From Chryseobacterium sp. YIM B08800 (GTDB lineage Bacteria > Bacteroidota > Bacteroidia > Flavobacteriales > Weeksellaceae), in the NCBI RefSeq assembly GCF_026163565.1, contig NZ_JAPDKN010000026.1, positions 1 through 64,000 of the forward strand: DNA of 64,000 nt. Reading direction: 5' to 3'. Below the pieces are notes generated by a model. It saw only the letters and a list, made by a program, of their open reading frames with translations. It was not told the DNA's origin and did no database searches. This document shows, piece after piece, positions 25,371 to 34,611 of this stretch. A program made the translations under genes and the position numbers. Position 1 is the first letter of the stretch. Every line of letters begins with the position of its first letter.

Positions 25371-26663
25371 TTATTTACCCAATATTGTTTTCGCCGTCAC
25401 AAACTCTTTTAAAGCTAATAAAGAAAGCTCAGTTCCATATCCTGAAGATTTGGTTCCGCCGAATGGAAAACGGGGATCAGAACTTGTCATTCTGTTGATA
25501 TTTACCGTTCCGGATTCTAAATTATCAATAAAAAACTGTTGGCGTTCTTCATTTTTCGTCCATACCGCATTAGATAAACCAAAAGGAATATTGTTTGCAA
25601 TTTCTAAAGCTTCTTGATCGTTATGAGCAATCATCACCATTCCTAAAGGACCGAATAATTCTTCCTGCAAAACAGGATTTCCCTCTTCCACTCTTATTAA
25701 TCCCGGAATAAATTCGTTATCAGAAATTCTTTCAAGAGGAATAATAACTTCTGCACCATGATCTAAAGCTTTCTGATATTGCTTTTCAAGATCATCTGCA
25801 AGATCCGGTCTTGCCATTCCGGCTAATTTTGTTTCTTTTAATTTAGGATCAGCAGGAACATATTTTTTGTATTCTTCAATAAACTTCGGAAGAAAATCAA
25901 ACTCTACATCTCTTTGAATAATAAATCTTTTTGCAGCAACACAAGTTTGTCCGCAATTTTGTAGTCTTGCCAAAGCTCCCACTTTTGCTGCTTCATCCAA
26001 ATCGGCATCATCTAAAACAATGAAAGCATCACTTCCTCCTAATTCCAGCAAAGATTTTTTGATATTTTTTCCCGCAGTGGCAGCAACCTCAGCTCCGGCT
26101 TTTTCACTTCCGGTAAGGCTTACTCCTTTAATGGTTTTATGTTCTAAAATTTCTTTTACTTCACCATGCCCTACTTCAAGATTTTGGAAAACGCCTTCAG
26201 GAAAACCGGCTTCAATAAAAACTTTCTCAATAGCATTTCCGCTTCCGAAACAAATGGATGCATGTTTTAAAACGACAGTATTTCCTGCCAAAATTGCAGG
26301 CGTTGCAAATCTTAAAACCTGCCAAAAAGGAAAATTCCAGGGCATTACTCCTAAAATTACCCCTTTCGGAACATAATGAATTTCTGAAATTTTATATTCA
26401 GATTCTATTTTTTCCGGGCTTAAGATATTTTCAGCATCCGCATAATAATTCATCATTAAAGCAGATTTCTCAACCTCAGAAATGGCTTGAGAAATGGGCT
26501 TATTCATCTCCTCAGTAATTAATTCACCAAAAACCTCAGCTTTATTTTTAAAAATTTCTGCAGCTTTTGCAATAAGTTTCTGCTTTTCTTCAAACGGAAC
26601 TTTTTTCCATTCCTGAAAAGTTTGGTCAGCTTTTAACAGCTTGTTTTCTATTAAATTTTCCAT
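25371..26663 (-). CDS. NAD(P)-dependent aldehyde dehydrogenase (succinate-semialdehyde type)
   Basis: The enzyme oxidises aldehydes to acids using NAD(P). The catalytic Cys lies in NCGQTCVAAKRF, the general-base Glu in SLLELGGSDAF, the cofactor loop in LTGSEKAGA, and the active-site Asn in VMPWNFPFWQ. PFGGTKSSGYGTELS near the C-terminus is typical of the family. At 430 residues it lacks about 20-25 N-terminal residues (the usual NPATGE strand) seen in Sad/YneI-like succinate-semialdehyde dehydrogenases; the start MENLIENKLLKADQTFQEWK follows that strand directly. No upstream in-frame start was found. Substrate is uncertain. Confidence 0.85.
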   Translation of the reverse strand: MENLIENKLLKADQTFQEWKKVPFEEKQKLIAKAAEIFKNKAEVFGELITEEMNKPISQAISEVEKSALMMNYYADAENILSPEKIESEYKISEIHYVPKGVILGVMPWNFPFWQVLRFATPAILAGNTVVLKHASICFGSGNAIEKVFIEAGFPEGVFQNLEVGHGEVKEILEHKTIKGVSLTGSEKAGAEVAATAGKNIKKSLLELGGSDAFIVLDDADLDEAAKVGALARLQNCGQTCVAAKRFIIQRDVEFDFLPKFIEEYKKYVPADPKLKETKLAGMARPDLADDLEKQYQKALDHGAEVIIPLERISDNEFIPGLIRVEEGNPVLQEELFGPLGMVMIAHNDQEALEIANNIPFGLSNAVWTKNEERQQFFIDNLESGTVNINRMTSSDPRFPFGGTKSSGYGTELSLLALKEFVTAKTILGK

Positions 26664-26868
26664 GTTAAAAATTCCATTTTTAAAGATTCAAGAATTGCGA
26701 ATCTTCTGCTTTTGGATTAAGCATTTTTAAGGCAACAAATATTGTTCCTTATATCGTATTTAATTAATGATAAATTCTATGAATTGTATTTATTACAGCT
26801 AAGAGAATTTCAAATTTAATTCAGTAAAACTAAATTGATAATGACTAAAAATATTTCTCTCAAAGATT

Positions 26869-27783
26869 CTAAATCATAAACCATTCATTCGCCAGACTCG
26901 CAGCCAATCTTGCGGTATGATCCTGAATATCAAGACCAGGATTTACTTCTGCAATATCCAAGGCAATTAATTTTTCATTTCTAAGAATATGTCTGTACAA
27001 ATGCATAAATGCAGCATCTGCAAAAATCCCGTTGTAAGCCGAAGCAGAAACTCCCGGCGCAATTGAAGCATTGAAGACATCCATACAAATCGTCATATAA
27101 AGAAAGTCTACCGCTTCTGCCAATTCGTTAACTCTTTCATAGACTGAAGGAAGGTTTTCAAAAAACAATTCATCCGCCAGAATATATTTCATTCCCAACT
27201 GATGAGCTGTATCAAAAAGCTTCAAAGTATTTGAGTTTCTTTGAATTCCGATATGCAAAGAATTGATTTGACCTTCCTGAGCAATTTGCCAAAAACCTGT
27301 TCCGGAGCTTGCTCCTACTCCATTTTCAGGTTGTCTGTTATCAAAATGTGCATCAAAATTAATAATTCCAATTTTCTGTTCCTGAAAAGCAGTTTTCACA
27401 CCGCGGTAATGACCAAAAGTAACTTCATGACCACCGCCAAGAACCAAAGACTTTCCCCCTTTTAGCAAAACTTTAGAAACATTTTTAGCCAATTCATTTT
27501 GGATATTTTCAAGATTTCCGTCTTCACAGGTAATATTTCCAAAATCAAGAAGTGAAAAATCCGGACGAATCACAGGAAAATTAGACATATTTTTTCGAAT
27601 AACATCAGGAGCGTCTTTTGCGCCCTGTCTTCCTTTATTTCTGCGAACGCCTTCGTCAACGGCAAATCCGTGTAAAACGAAATCGTTAGTTGAAATCAAA
27701 TCGTAATTATTCTCTGCTTTTACTCTCTGAAATATTCTGTGATAAAGTAGTTCTTCACCGTCTAATCTTCCTTGCCAAATCAT
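26869..27783 (-). CDS. hutG: Formimidoylglutamase (arginase family)
   Basis: HutG hydrolyses N-formimino-L-glutamate to glutamate and formamide, the last step of one histidine degradation route. The 304 residues show the binuclear manganese ligands of the arginase/ureohydrolase family: GGGHEVTFG, NFDAHFDNR and CMDVFNAS. The gene is 9 bp downstream of a 368-residue unknown gene, which itself follows hutI after 1 bp, so the three are one minus-strand operon. hutH and hutU are not in the window. Confidence 0.9.
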   Translation of the reverse strand: MIWQGRLDGEELLYHRIFQRVKAENNYDLISTNDFVLHGFAVDEGVRRNKGRQGAKDAPDVIRKNMSNFPVIRPDFSLLDFGNITCEDGNLENIQNELAKNVSKVLLKGGKSLVLGGGHEVTFGHYRGVKTAFQEQKIGIINFDAHFDNRQPENGVGASSGTGFWQIAQEGQINSLHIGIQRNSNTLKLFDTAHQLGMKYILADELFFENLPSVYERVNELAEAVDFLYMTICMDVFNASIAPGVSASAYNGIFADAAFMHLYRHILRNEKLIALDIAEVNPGLDIQDHTARLAASLANEWFMI

Positions 27784-27792
27784 GATTTTAAT

Positions 27793-28899
27793 TTAATTTT
27801 GATTTACATTATAGCGTTCAAAACTCTGCCAATATTTGTCTTTATAAATTTCGAGTGTCATTTTATATTCAGGGTGATCATCTATTACTTTTTTCAAAAT
27901 TTTTGAAGGTTTCCTGAAATCTTTACTTGCAAAATAACTTTCTTTCAGGTTATCTGCATTTTCTCTTCCGATGTATAAATGACCGTCTTCGATTTTCAAT
28001 TCTTCAATAATCTGCTCTTCGATATTGCTTAATTTTTCGTAATCTTCTTTTTCGGGAAGTCCGTTATTATTTTCTCCGTTATACTGAACTTTCAAAATAG
28101 AAATCCACGGATAAGAAGCCTTTGAATCGTAAGTTAACAAAGAAGTATTGATCGTCGCAATAAGAGGACATCCGTTTTGCAGAGTTGCCTCAAAAACAGA
28201 AAATTTATCTTCTTCGCTGAAGTCTTTCACATTTTTATACTTTTCTGTAAACTCTCTTTCGCGCCAAGATAAAAAATCTTTCAGTTTCGTAACCGGCACC
28301 AATTCTTTTTGAGCATTATCTTTTCCAACCACATTAAAAGTATCGATTTGAGTGGCAAAATTAAGTTCGCCTAAAAAGTTATCCAGAAAAACGCATACTC
28401 CGGTTACAATAGCATTTTTATTTTCTTCGTTTAAGTTTTCATAAACAAATGTGATGTCGATTTCGTCGGGATAACCTTCGACTTCATTCTCATAAAAGAA
28501 AATATTATCAGCTGAAAATTTCCTGCCATCCATTTCAATTCCGCTTGTGAGATTCATTTCCGGTTTTAGAGCGGTAAATTTCCAGCGATCAAGTTTGGGA
28601 GCCATCTCAATAATCTCTTCAGCAAAAACTATATTTTTAATATCACCTTCTACGGTTAAAATCAATTCTGCAGTAGAATCATCACTCATTCCCGCAAGAA
28701 AATAATATCCTCCGTTCAACTCTTTAAGTTTTGGAGCAATAACATCAAAAAAGTTATTTTCTATATTATCGTGGTTTTTTACGACATCAAAAAAATCTTT
28801 TTCTTTAGTAAGAAACCAGTCCCAAAAATTTTTATAATTTTTAATTTCGCCAGCTTCTTTCTCTTCATTTTTACTGAAAAATTTATCGAAAATTCCCAT
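27793..28899 (-). CDS. Hypothetical protein between hutI and hutG
   Basis: This 368-residue, acidic, soluble protein begins MGIFDKFFSKNEEKEAGEIK and has no recognised catalytic motif. The layout (ALKPEMNL, then YPDEIDITFVYE, then LVPVTKLKDFLSWREREF) is like small uncharacterised DUF695-type proteins, but I cannot assign a family with confidence. It starts 1 bp after hutI and ends 9 bp before hutG, so it is coexpressed with histidine catabolism, perhaps only as a hitchhiker. Confidence 0.6.
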   Translation of the reverse strand: MGIFDKFFSKNEEKEAGEIKNYKNFWDWFLTKEKDFFDVVKNHDNIENNFFDVIAPKLKELNGGYYFLAGMSDDSTAELILTVEGDIKNIVFAEEIIEMAPKLDRWKFTALKPEMNLTSGIEMDGRKFSADNIFFYENEVEGYPDEIDITFVYENLNEENKNAIVTGVCVFLDNFLGELNFATQIDTFNVVGKDNAQKELVPVTKLKDFLSWREREFTEKYKNVKDFSEEDKFSVFEATLQNGCPLIATINTSLLTYDSKASYPWISILKVQYNGENNNGLPEKEDYEKLSNIEEQIIEELKIEDGHLYIGRENADNLKESYFASKDFRKPSKILKKVIDDHPEYKMTLEIYKDKYWQSFERYNVNQN

Positions 28900-28900
28900 A

Positions 28901-30127
28901 TTATTTTACTTTAATCCCATCGATATAAACATTCTCTGCCTTCAAGCTTCCTTGGTTATAAAGAACATTTTGGAAATTGTTGGTTTTATAGGTTACAAAA
29001 TCTGCTTTTAAACCATCTTTTAAACTTCCTCTATCTTCTAAACCTAAAGCAAAAGCCGAACGGAAAGTCATTCCAGCTAAAACTTCTGCGGTTGTTAACT
29101 TTTCAAATGTTGCTAAAATAGAAGCTTGTGTAATTAAATTTCCCATCGGTGCAGAACCCGGATTCCAGTCACTTGCAATGGCAACGATTGCTCCTGCATC
29201 CAATAATTTTCTTGCTGGAGTAAATTTTTCTCCCAATCCTAAACTTGCCCCTGGTAAAGCAGTTGCCACGGTTTCAGACTGTGCTAAAAACTCAATATCT
29301 TCATCGATTGTAGCTTCTAAATGATCTGCAGATTTCGCGCCAACTTCAACGGCAATTCGAGAACTTCCCGGTGTAAACTGGTCTGCATGAACCGTAATCT
29401 CGAAACCTAAGTCTTTAGTTCTAAGTAAGAAATCTTTACTTTCTTCCGGTTGGAATGCAGATTTCTCAATAAAAATATCAACTCGTTTTGCGAGGTTTTC
29501 TTCTTTTACTTTTGGTAAAATTTCGGTTAAAATATAATTTAAATACTCCTCGTTACTTCCTTCAAAATCTCGTGGCTTTAAATGTGCCGAAAGACAGGTC
29601 GGAACTAAAGTTGCCTGAGTTTTTTCCTGAGCTTTTTTAATCATTCGAAGCATTTTAAGTTCGTTTTCAACATCCAAACCATATCCGCTTTTTACTTCAA
29701 TCGTTGTAATTCCTAGAGAAATTAAAAAATTAATTCTTTCTAATAAAGTTTTCAGCAATTCTTCTTCTGAAGCATTTCTGGTATGCTGTACCGAACTCCA
29801 GATTCCACCACCACTTTCGGCAATTTCAAGATACGTTTTCCCTGCATTTCGCATCGCAAAATCGTTGGCACGATTTCCACCAAAGCAAATATGAGTGTGA
29901 GAATCTACAAATGCGGGAAGTACGATTTTCTCGCCTTCAATTGTTTCTATTTCTATATTTTGATTTTCAGATTTTAAAGTTTCAAAATTTCCGATTGCAT
30001 GAATTTTATTTTCATTAACTAAAATTCCGCCATCAACAATAATTTCGATTTGTTCGTCAGAAAGTTTTCCTCTTAACGGAAGATTCGCAAGTGTTACGAC
30101 TTGCTTGAAAGGACCTATTAATTTCAT
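28901..30127 (-). CDS. hutI: Imidazolonepropionase
   Basis: HutI hydrolyses 4-imidazolone-5-propionate to N-formimino-L-glutamate. The 408-residue amidohydrolase has the metal motif VDSHTHICFGGNRAND (about 75-90), a second metal histidine in TVHADQFTPGSS and the catalytic Asp in IASDWNPGSAPMG. It is the first gene of the hutI-unknown-hutG operon. Confidence 0.95.
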   Translation of the reverse strand: MKLIGPFKQVVTLANLPLRGKLSDEQIEIIVDGGILVNENKIHAIGNFETLKSENQNIEIETIEGEKIVLPAFVDSHTHICFGGNRANDFAMRNAGKTYLEIAESGGGIWSSVQHTRNASEEELLKTLLERINFLISLGITTIEVKSGYGLDVENELKMLRMIKKAQEKTQATLVPTCLSAHLKPRDFEGSNEEYLNYILTEILPKVKEENLAKRVDIFIEKSAFQPEESKDFLLRTKDLGFEITVHADQFTPGSSRIAVEVGAKSADHLEATIDEDIEFLAQSETVATALPGASLGLGEKFTPARKLLDAGAIVAIASDWNPGSAPMGNLITQASILATFEKLTTAEVLAGMTFRSAFALGLEDRGSLKDGLKADFVTYKTNNFQNVLYNQGSLKAENVYIDGIKVK

Positions 30128-30130
30128 TAT

Positions 30131-30164
30131 ATTAAGGTTAAGGTTGAGGCTTAGATTAAGGCTG
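30131..30164. repeat. AAGGTT-rich repeat, left copy
   Basis: The stretch repeats TTAAGGTTAAGGTTGAGGC and related hexamers and overlaps the stop codon of the four-helix-bundle gene. A related inverted stretch lies at 30601-30650, so the two flank that gene. Confidence 0.5.
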
Positions 30165-30521
30165 TATGTTATTTAAACGATTTGTAATTTTATTTAAATC
30201 ATGTATCACTTCACCAATCATATTCTGTATTTCTAAGCACTCGTTTTCTGAAAAATATTTTACTCTGTTTCCGTATATCAAATGGCTTTTTGTTTCAAAT
30301 GCAGAACCTCTGGAAATATCATAAAATCTGCTTTTATCTTTTGATGTTCTTCTTCCGAAACCTTCAGCAATATTAGCTGAAATACTTTCTGCAGATCTTC
30401 TTAATTGTGAAGTAAGAGCATAGTCTTCTTTTTTAGGTAAGCTTGCAGATATATTGAAACATTTTTCAGCAATATCCATTGCCTTTTGCCAAACAGGCAT
30501 CTCAGTAAAATCTTTTATCAT
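30156..30521 (-). CDS. Four helix bundle protein (S23 / 23S rRNA intervening-sequence family)
   Basis: This 121-residue member of the S23 family resembles the proteins encoded in rRNA intervening sequences but commonly found free in Bacteroidetes genomes. Visible features: the start FTEMPVWQKAMDIAEKCFNI, the core LTSQLRRSAESISANIAEGFGR (helix 2), and FYDISRGSAFETKSHL (helix 3). No catalytic residues are known. It sits alone between hutI and ruvB and is flanked by inverted AAGGTT-type repeats, which suggests it may have arrived as a small mobile unit. Confidence 0.8.
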   Translation of the reverse strand: MIKDFTEMPVWQKAMDIAEKCFNISASLPKKEDYALTSQLRRSAESISANIAEGFGRRTSKDKSRFYDISRGSAFETKSHLIYGNRVKYFSENECLEIQNMIGEVIHDLNKITNRLNNIQP

Positions 30522-30600
30522 TTGTTATTAATAATTCTCCTTTCAAAAATACTTAAAATATATCAATCTTGTAAAACGATAAAAAGGTCGAGCGTACAAT

Positions 30601-30650
30601 CTTAACCTAAACCTTAATCTCAGCCTGAAATTAATCTAAATCTTAACCTA
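30601..30650. repeat. AAGGTT-rich repeat, right copy (inverted)
   Basis: CTTAACCTAAACCTTAATCTC and AATCTAAATCTTAACC are inverted relatives of the repeat at 30131-30164. They lie just before the ruvB promoter region. Confidence 0.5.
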
Positions 30651-30685
30651 ATTTTCCTATCTTTACGGTAAATGAAACTGAATTA

Positions 30686-31708
30686 ATGCCCGATTTTTTA
30701 CATCCAGATAAAGACAATTATTCGCACGAAGAACTCATGCAGGAAGAGCAGATTCGTCCGCAGAGTTTTAAGGATTTCGCCGGACAGCGAAAAACCTTAG
30801 AAAATCTTGAAGTTTTCGTTACCGCTGCCAAAAGACGTGGTGGTGCGCTCGATCATGTTTTGCTTCACGGTCCTCCCGGATTGGGAAAAACAACTTTGGC
30901 CAATATTATCGCAAATGAATTGGGGGTCAATTGTAAAATTACATCTGGCCCTGTTTTAGATAAACCCGGAAGTTTGGCTGGTTTATTAACCAATCTGGAA
31001 GAAAATGATGTGCTTTTCATTGATGAAATTCACCGTCTTTCGCCTGTTGTAGAAGAATATCTGTATTCTGCAATGGAAGATTACAAAATCGATATTATGC
31101 TGGAAACAGGTCCGAATGCAAGAAGTGTTCAGATCGGATTAAATCCTTTTACATTGGTGGGAGCAACAACCAGAAGTGGAATGCTGACCAAACCGATGTT
31201 GGCAAGATTTGGTATTCAAAGCAGATTGGAATATTACACTATTGAACTTTTGTCTATGATTATCATCCGAAGTGCGAGAGTTTTGGGCGTGAAAATCTAT
31301 GAAGATGCAGCGATTGAAATAGCAAGAAGAAGCCGTGGAACTCCAAGAATTGCCAATGCACTTTTAAGAAGAGTCCGTGATTTTGCAGAAATTAAAGGGG
31401 ATGGTGAAATTGAAATTGAAATTACCAAATATGCTTTAAATTCTTTAAATGTTGATGAATTTGGATTGGATGAGATGGATAACAAAATCATGCGCGTGAT
31501 GATTGAAAATTTCAAAGGAAAACCTGTAGGAATCTCAGCTTTGGCAACATCGATTGCTGAAAATCCTGAAACATTGGAAGAAGTTTATGAACCCTTTTTA
31601 ATTCAGGAAGGGTTTATTATCAGAACTCCACGAGGAAGAGAGGTTACTGAGAAGGCTTATAAACATTTGAATATTGCTGTTCCGAAAAATCCGGGAGAAC
31701 TATTTTAG
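30686..31708 (+). CDS. ruvB: Holliday junction branch migration helicase RuvB
   Basis: RuvB is the hexameric AAA+ motor of the RuvABC resolvasome. The 340 residues have normal length. Walker A is [14 protein letters not shown], Walker B is [12 protein letters not shown], sensor 1 is [11 protein letters not shown], the arginine finger region is PMLARFGI, and the C-terminal DNA-binding wing is [24 protein letters not shown] at 30658-30665 is a weak -7 box. Confidence 0.97.
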   Translation: MPDFLHPDKDNYSHEELMQEEQIRPQSFKDFAGQRKTLENLEVFVTAAKRRGGALDHVLLHGPPGLGKTTLANIIANELGVNCKITSGPVLDKPGSLAGLLTNLEENDVLFIDEIHRLSPVVEEYLYSAMEDYKIDIMLETGPNARSVQIGLNPFTLVGATTRSGMLTKPMLARFGIQSRLEYYTIELLSMIIIRSARVLGVKIYEDAAIEIARRSRGTPRIANALLRRVRDFAEIKGDGEIEIEITKYALNSLNVDEFGLDEMDNKIMRVMIENFKGKPVGISALATSIAENPETLEEVYEPFLIQEGFIIRTPRGREVTEKAYKHLNIAVPKNPGELF

Positions 31709-31853
31709 TTTAGTATTTTGAGTTTAATGTTCAAAGTTTTTAATCACAAAAGATTTCAACACTTTAGTTCTTTAAGCTAAATTAAATATAAGAACATTTA
31801 AGTTTTTAAAAATCTTTTCCATTTTTGTGAACTTGTTAATTTTTAATTATAAA

Positions 31854-32465
31854 ATGTTTATACCTAAATTATATAAAAGTGAAGATTACAATGTGATGAG
31901 AGAAATCATCAGAGAAAATTCTTTTGCTTTATTAATTTCTTCGGTAGATAAAATTCGAGCGACTCATTCTATGATGATGCTGAATGAAGATGATCCGGAA
32001 AATATTTATATTGAAACTCACATTTCAAGGGCAAATCCACAAGCGAAAACCCTGACGAACGGAAATGAAGTTCTTTGTGATTTTTTGGGAGCACATACTT
32101 ATATTTCGAGCAGTTGGTATGACCACATCAATGTTTCAACATGGAATTATGAAGCGGTGCAGATTTATGGAAAAGTTGAGCTAATGAATCATAATGAATT
32201 ATATCAACACTTGGACAAATTAACTTCAAAATATGAAAGTTTTCAGCAATGTCCGATGATGGTGAAAGATATGGGAAAAGATTTTATAGAAAAGGAAATG
32301 AAAGGTGCTTTTGGTTTAAAAATCATTCCGACAGAGATTTTTATTAAACAAAAATTGTCTCAAAACAGAAAGGAAAACGATTTCCAAAATATCATTTCAA
32401 ATCTTGAAAAAGGCGATGAAAACGGAAAGCAAATTGCTGAAAAAATGAAACTATTGAAAAAATAA
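31854..32465 (+). CDS. FMN-binding negative transcriptional regulator (PaiB family)
   Basis: This 203-residue protein belongs to the PaiB-like flavin-binding split-barrel family. It begins MFIPKLYKSEDYNVMREII, followed by FALLISSVDKIRATH, IETHISRANPQAK and the signature ISSSWY at about 90-95. I prefer ATG 31854 to GTG 31827 because family members start within MYxPxxY. The family is named after a Bacillus repressor of sporulation and protease genes. Many members are probably oxidoreductases, so regulation is only the family label. Confidence 0.85.
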   Translation: MFIPKLYKSEDYNVMREIIRENSFALLISSVDKIRATHSMMMLNEDDPENIYIETHISRANPQAKTLTNGNEVLCDFLGAHTYISSSWYDHINVSTWNYEAVQIYGKVELMNHNELYQHLDKLTSKYESFQQCPMMVKDMGKDFIEKEMKGAFGLKIIPTEIFIKQKLSQNRKENDFQNIISNLEKGDENGKQIAEKMKLLKK

Positions 32466-32714
32466 TTTTATTTTTCACCACAAAAGACGCAAAAGATATT
32501 AGTTTTGAAAAATCAGGAATTCAAAAGTTCATAAAAACTAACTTTTAGCTTAAAATACTTTTCATTTTTTTGTATCTTAAACATTAAGAAATTAAGATTT
32601 AATGAAATCTATTATTAAAAAACTTATGAAAATTAACATTATAGTTTTAAGCTATATATTAACTTTTGCATTAAAAATTAAAGTAAATAATACATTAAAA
32701 AAAATAAATATTAT
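32466..32714. other. Intergenic region with a dispersed repeat and a 38-codon frame
   Basis: The 249-bp spacer contains the 20-mer AACATTAAGAAATTAAGATT (32580-32599), repeated inverted at 34490-34509. A 38-codon frame (ATG 32602, beginning MKSIIKKLMKINIIVLSYIL) ends in an ATGA overlap with the next gene. It could be a leader peptide, but its start adjoins the repeat and its codons are all AT-rich, so I do not call it a gene. Confidence 0.4.
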
Positions 32715-33581
32715 ATGAAATTATATCCTATCCAATGCGGAAAATTTAAACTGGACGGAGGCGCCATGTTTGGGGTCGTCCCAAAGAGTTTGTGGGAAAA
32801 AACAAATCCTGCAGACGAAAGAAATTTGATAGAACTTGGAACCCGCTCTCTTCTTGTGGAAGATGGGAAAAAATTAATTTTAATTGACTGCGGTCTCGGA
32901 AATAAGCAAGATGATAAGTTTTTTGGTCATTATTCGCTTTGGGGTGATGATAATTTAGATAATAATTTAAAAAAATACGGTTTTGTAAAAGAAGATATCA
33001 CTGATGTTTTCTTAACTCACCTTCATTTTGACCATTGTGGTGGCGCTATTGAATGGAACGATGATAAATCGGGATACAGACCGGCTTTTAAAAATGCACA
33101 ATTCTGGACTAATGAAAATCATTGGCAATGGGCAACTGAGCCTAATGCGAGAGAAAAAGCAAGTTTTTTAAAAGAAAACATCCTTCCTATCCAAGAAAGT
33201 GGACAACTGAACTTTTTGCCACTTCCTGCAACCGGAAATTATGGCTTTGCACCAGACTTAAAAATGGATGTCATTTTTGTAGATGGTCATACAGAAAAGC
33301 AAATGTTACCCGTAATTCAGTATCAGGAAAAAACAATTGTCTTTGCAGCCGATCTTATTCCTACAGCAGGACATATTCCTCAGGTTTATGTGATGGGTTA
33401 TGATACAAGACCATTATTGACGATAGAAGAAAAAGCAAAGTTTCTAAAACAATGTGTAGACAATGATTATCTATTGTTTTTTGAGCACGATGCGCACCAC
33501 GAATTGGCAAGTTTAAAAATGACTGAAAAGGGAGTTCGTCTTGATGAGACTTTCAGTTTTAATGATGTTTTTGGATATTAA
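32715..33581 (+). CDS. MBL fold metallo-hydrolase
   Basis: This 288-residue metallo-beta-lactamase fold enzyme has the metal motif THLHFDHCGGA (HxHxDH, about 100-110), a third histidine in VDGHTEKQM (about 192), an aspartate in VFAADLIP, and a final histidine in FEHDAHHE. It resembles lactonase/quinone-dependent hydrolase-like members with an N-terminal KLDGGAMFGVVPKSLWEK strand (AhlA-like), so a lactonase activity is possible but unproved. coaE follows 8 bp after the stop. Confidence 0.85.
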   Translation: MKLYPIQCGKFKLDGGAMFGVVPKSLWEKTNPADERNLIELGTRSLLVEDGKKLILIDCGLGNKQDDKFFGHYSLWGDDNLDNNLKKYGFVKEDITDVFLTHLHFDHCGGAIEWNDDKSGYRPAFKNAQFWTNENHWQWATEPNAREKASFLKENILPIQESGQLNFLPLPATGNYGFAPDLKMDVIFVDGHTEKQMLPVIQYQEKTIVFAADLIPTAGHIPQVYVMGYDTRPLLTIEEKAKFLKQCVDNDYLLFFEHDAHHELASLKMTEKGVRLDETFSFNDVFGY

Positions 33582-33589
33582 TATTGATT

Positions 33590-34225
33590 ATGGAAGAATT
33601 GTATTCAGAAAATCAAAAAAGTGAGCCTGATCCGAAACCTGCGCCCAAAATCATTGGTTTAACAGGAGGAATTGGTTCTGGGAAAACAACCGTTGCAAAA
33701 TTTATAGAAGACTTCGGATTTCCCGTTTATTATTCAGACGACCGAGCGAAAGATATTGTGAATGATAACGATGATTTAAAGGCAAAAATAAAAGAACTTT
33801 TAGGTGATGAGTCTTATGATGAAAATGGTCTTTACAACAGGAAATTTGTAGCTGAAAAGGTTTTTAACAATAAAGATTTACTGCAAAGTTTAAATGAGAT
33901 CATCCATCCTGCTGTTCGCTTAGATTTTGAGGATTGGGTAAAGAAGCAGACCAAGTATTTGATATTTAAAGAAACTGCTTTGCTGTTTGAATTAAAACTC
34001 AATAAACAATGCTATCAATCTGTTTTGGTAACTGCAGAAGACAATATCAGAATAAAAAGAGTGATGGATCGGGACGGAAAAACCTACCGTGAAGTACAAT
34101 CTGTAATGGAAAAGCAAATGCCTGAAAAGGAAAAAATAAAATTAGCCGATTGCATCATCTATAACAATACCAATCTTGATGATCTGAAAGAACAAACCGA
34201 AAAGATTATTTTTGAGATTGAATAA
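33590..34225 (+). CDS. coaE: Dephospho-CoA kinase
   Basis: CoaE phosphorylates dephospho-CoA in the last step of CoA synthesis. Visible features: P-loop GLTGGIGSGKTTVA (about 24-37), YYSDDRAKDIV with the acidic substrate-site residue, HPAVRLDFEDW, and LFELKLNKQCY. I start at ATG 33590 and not at the TTG 6 bp earlier. About 20 residues (EELYSENQKSEPDPKPAPK) precede the usual start, so the N-terminus is longer than normal. A strong terminator follows. Confidence 0.95.
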   Translation: MEELYSENQKSEPDPKPAPKIIGLTGGIGSGKTTVAKFIEDFGFPVYYSDDRAKDIVNDNDDLKAKIKELLGDESYDENGLYNRKFVAEKVFNNKDLLQSLNEIIHPAVRLDFEDWVKKQTKYLIFKETALLFELKLNKQCYQSVLVTAEDNIRIKRVMDRDGKTYREVQSVMEKQMPEKEKIKLADCIIYNNTNLDDLKEQTEKIIFEIE

Positions 34226-34230
34226 ATAAC

Positions 34231-34265
34231 AATCCCGCTGAAGAAATTTCCAGCGGGATTTTTTA
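34231..34265 (+). terminator. Terminator after coaE
   Basis: AATCCCGCTG (34231-34240) pairs with CAGCGGGATT (34251-34260) and is followed by T-rich sequence. Confidence 0.85.
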
Positions 34266-34399
34266 TGTTTAAGAGCCTTTTAAATTTTTAGTAAATGTTT
34301 TTCTATTGCTTTTCTCTTAATTTTGACTACGTTGAAATAGCATTATCGACTGAAAGGAGATAATCTTCGATTTCTAAATTAAAATAAAATTGTCTATTC

Positions 34400-34517
34400 T
34401 TATTTTAACATTAAGGTATTTTAGTTATTTAAGCCGGAAATGATTAAGAAATCAACATGTTGATTTTGTATTAAGTTTTTTAAGTCAATAATCTTAATTT
34501 CTTAATGTTAAAAATAA
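34400..34517. repeat. 118-bp imperfect palindrome (MITE-like)
   Basis: Outer arms TTATTTTAACATTAAG (34400-34415) and CTTAATGTTAAAAATAA (34501-34517) are inverted copies with a 1-nt indel. They are concentric with a perfect 18-bp palindrome, AAATCAACATGTTGATTT (34449-34466). No gene is present in the surrounding 350 bp (34266-34562). A 20-mer from the right arm recurs at 32580-32599, so this is probably a dispersed repeat family. Confidence 0.6.
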
Positions 34518-34562
34518 ATATCAAATTTAAACAGCCTCTAAGTTTTCAAAGAAATATTTGAT

Positions 34563-34596
34563 AAAAAAATAAGCTCCCATTTCTGAGAGCTTATTC
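34563..34596 (-). terminator. Terminator of the large fibronectin III gene
   Basis: On the minus strand AATAAGCTC pairs with GAGCTTATT, followed by a run of T. Confidence 0.75.
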
Positions 34597-34611
34597 TATT
34601 TAATTAATTGA

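Noticed and set aside
25371..26663. Frame-disrupted aldehyde dehydrogenase
   Set aside because: The protein is about 20 residues shorter at the N-terminus, but all catalytic residues are present and the frame is intact.
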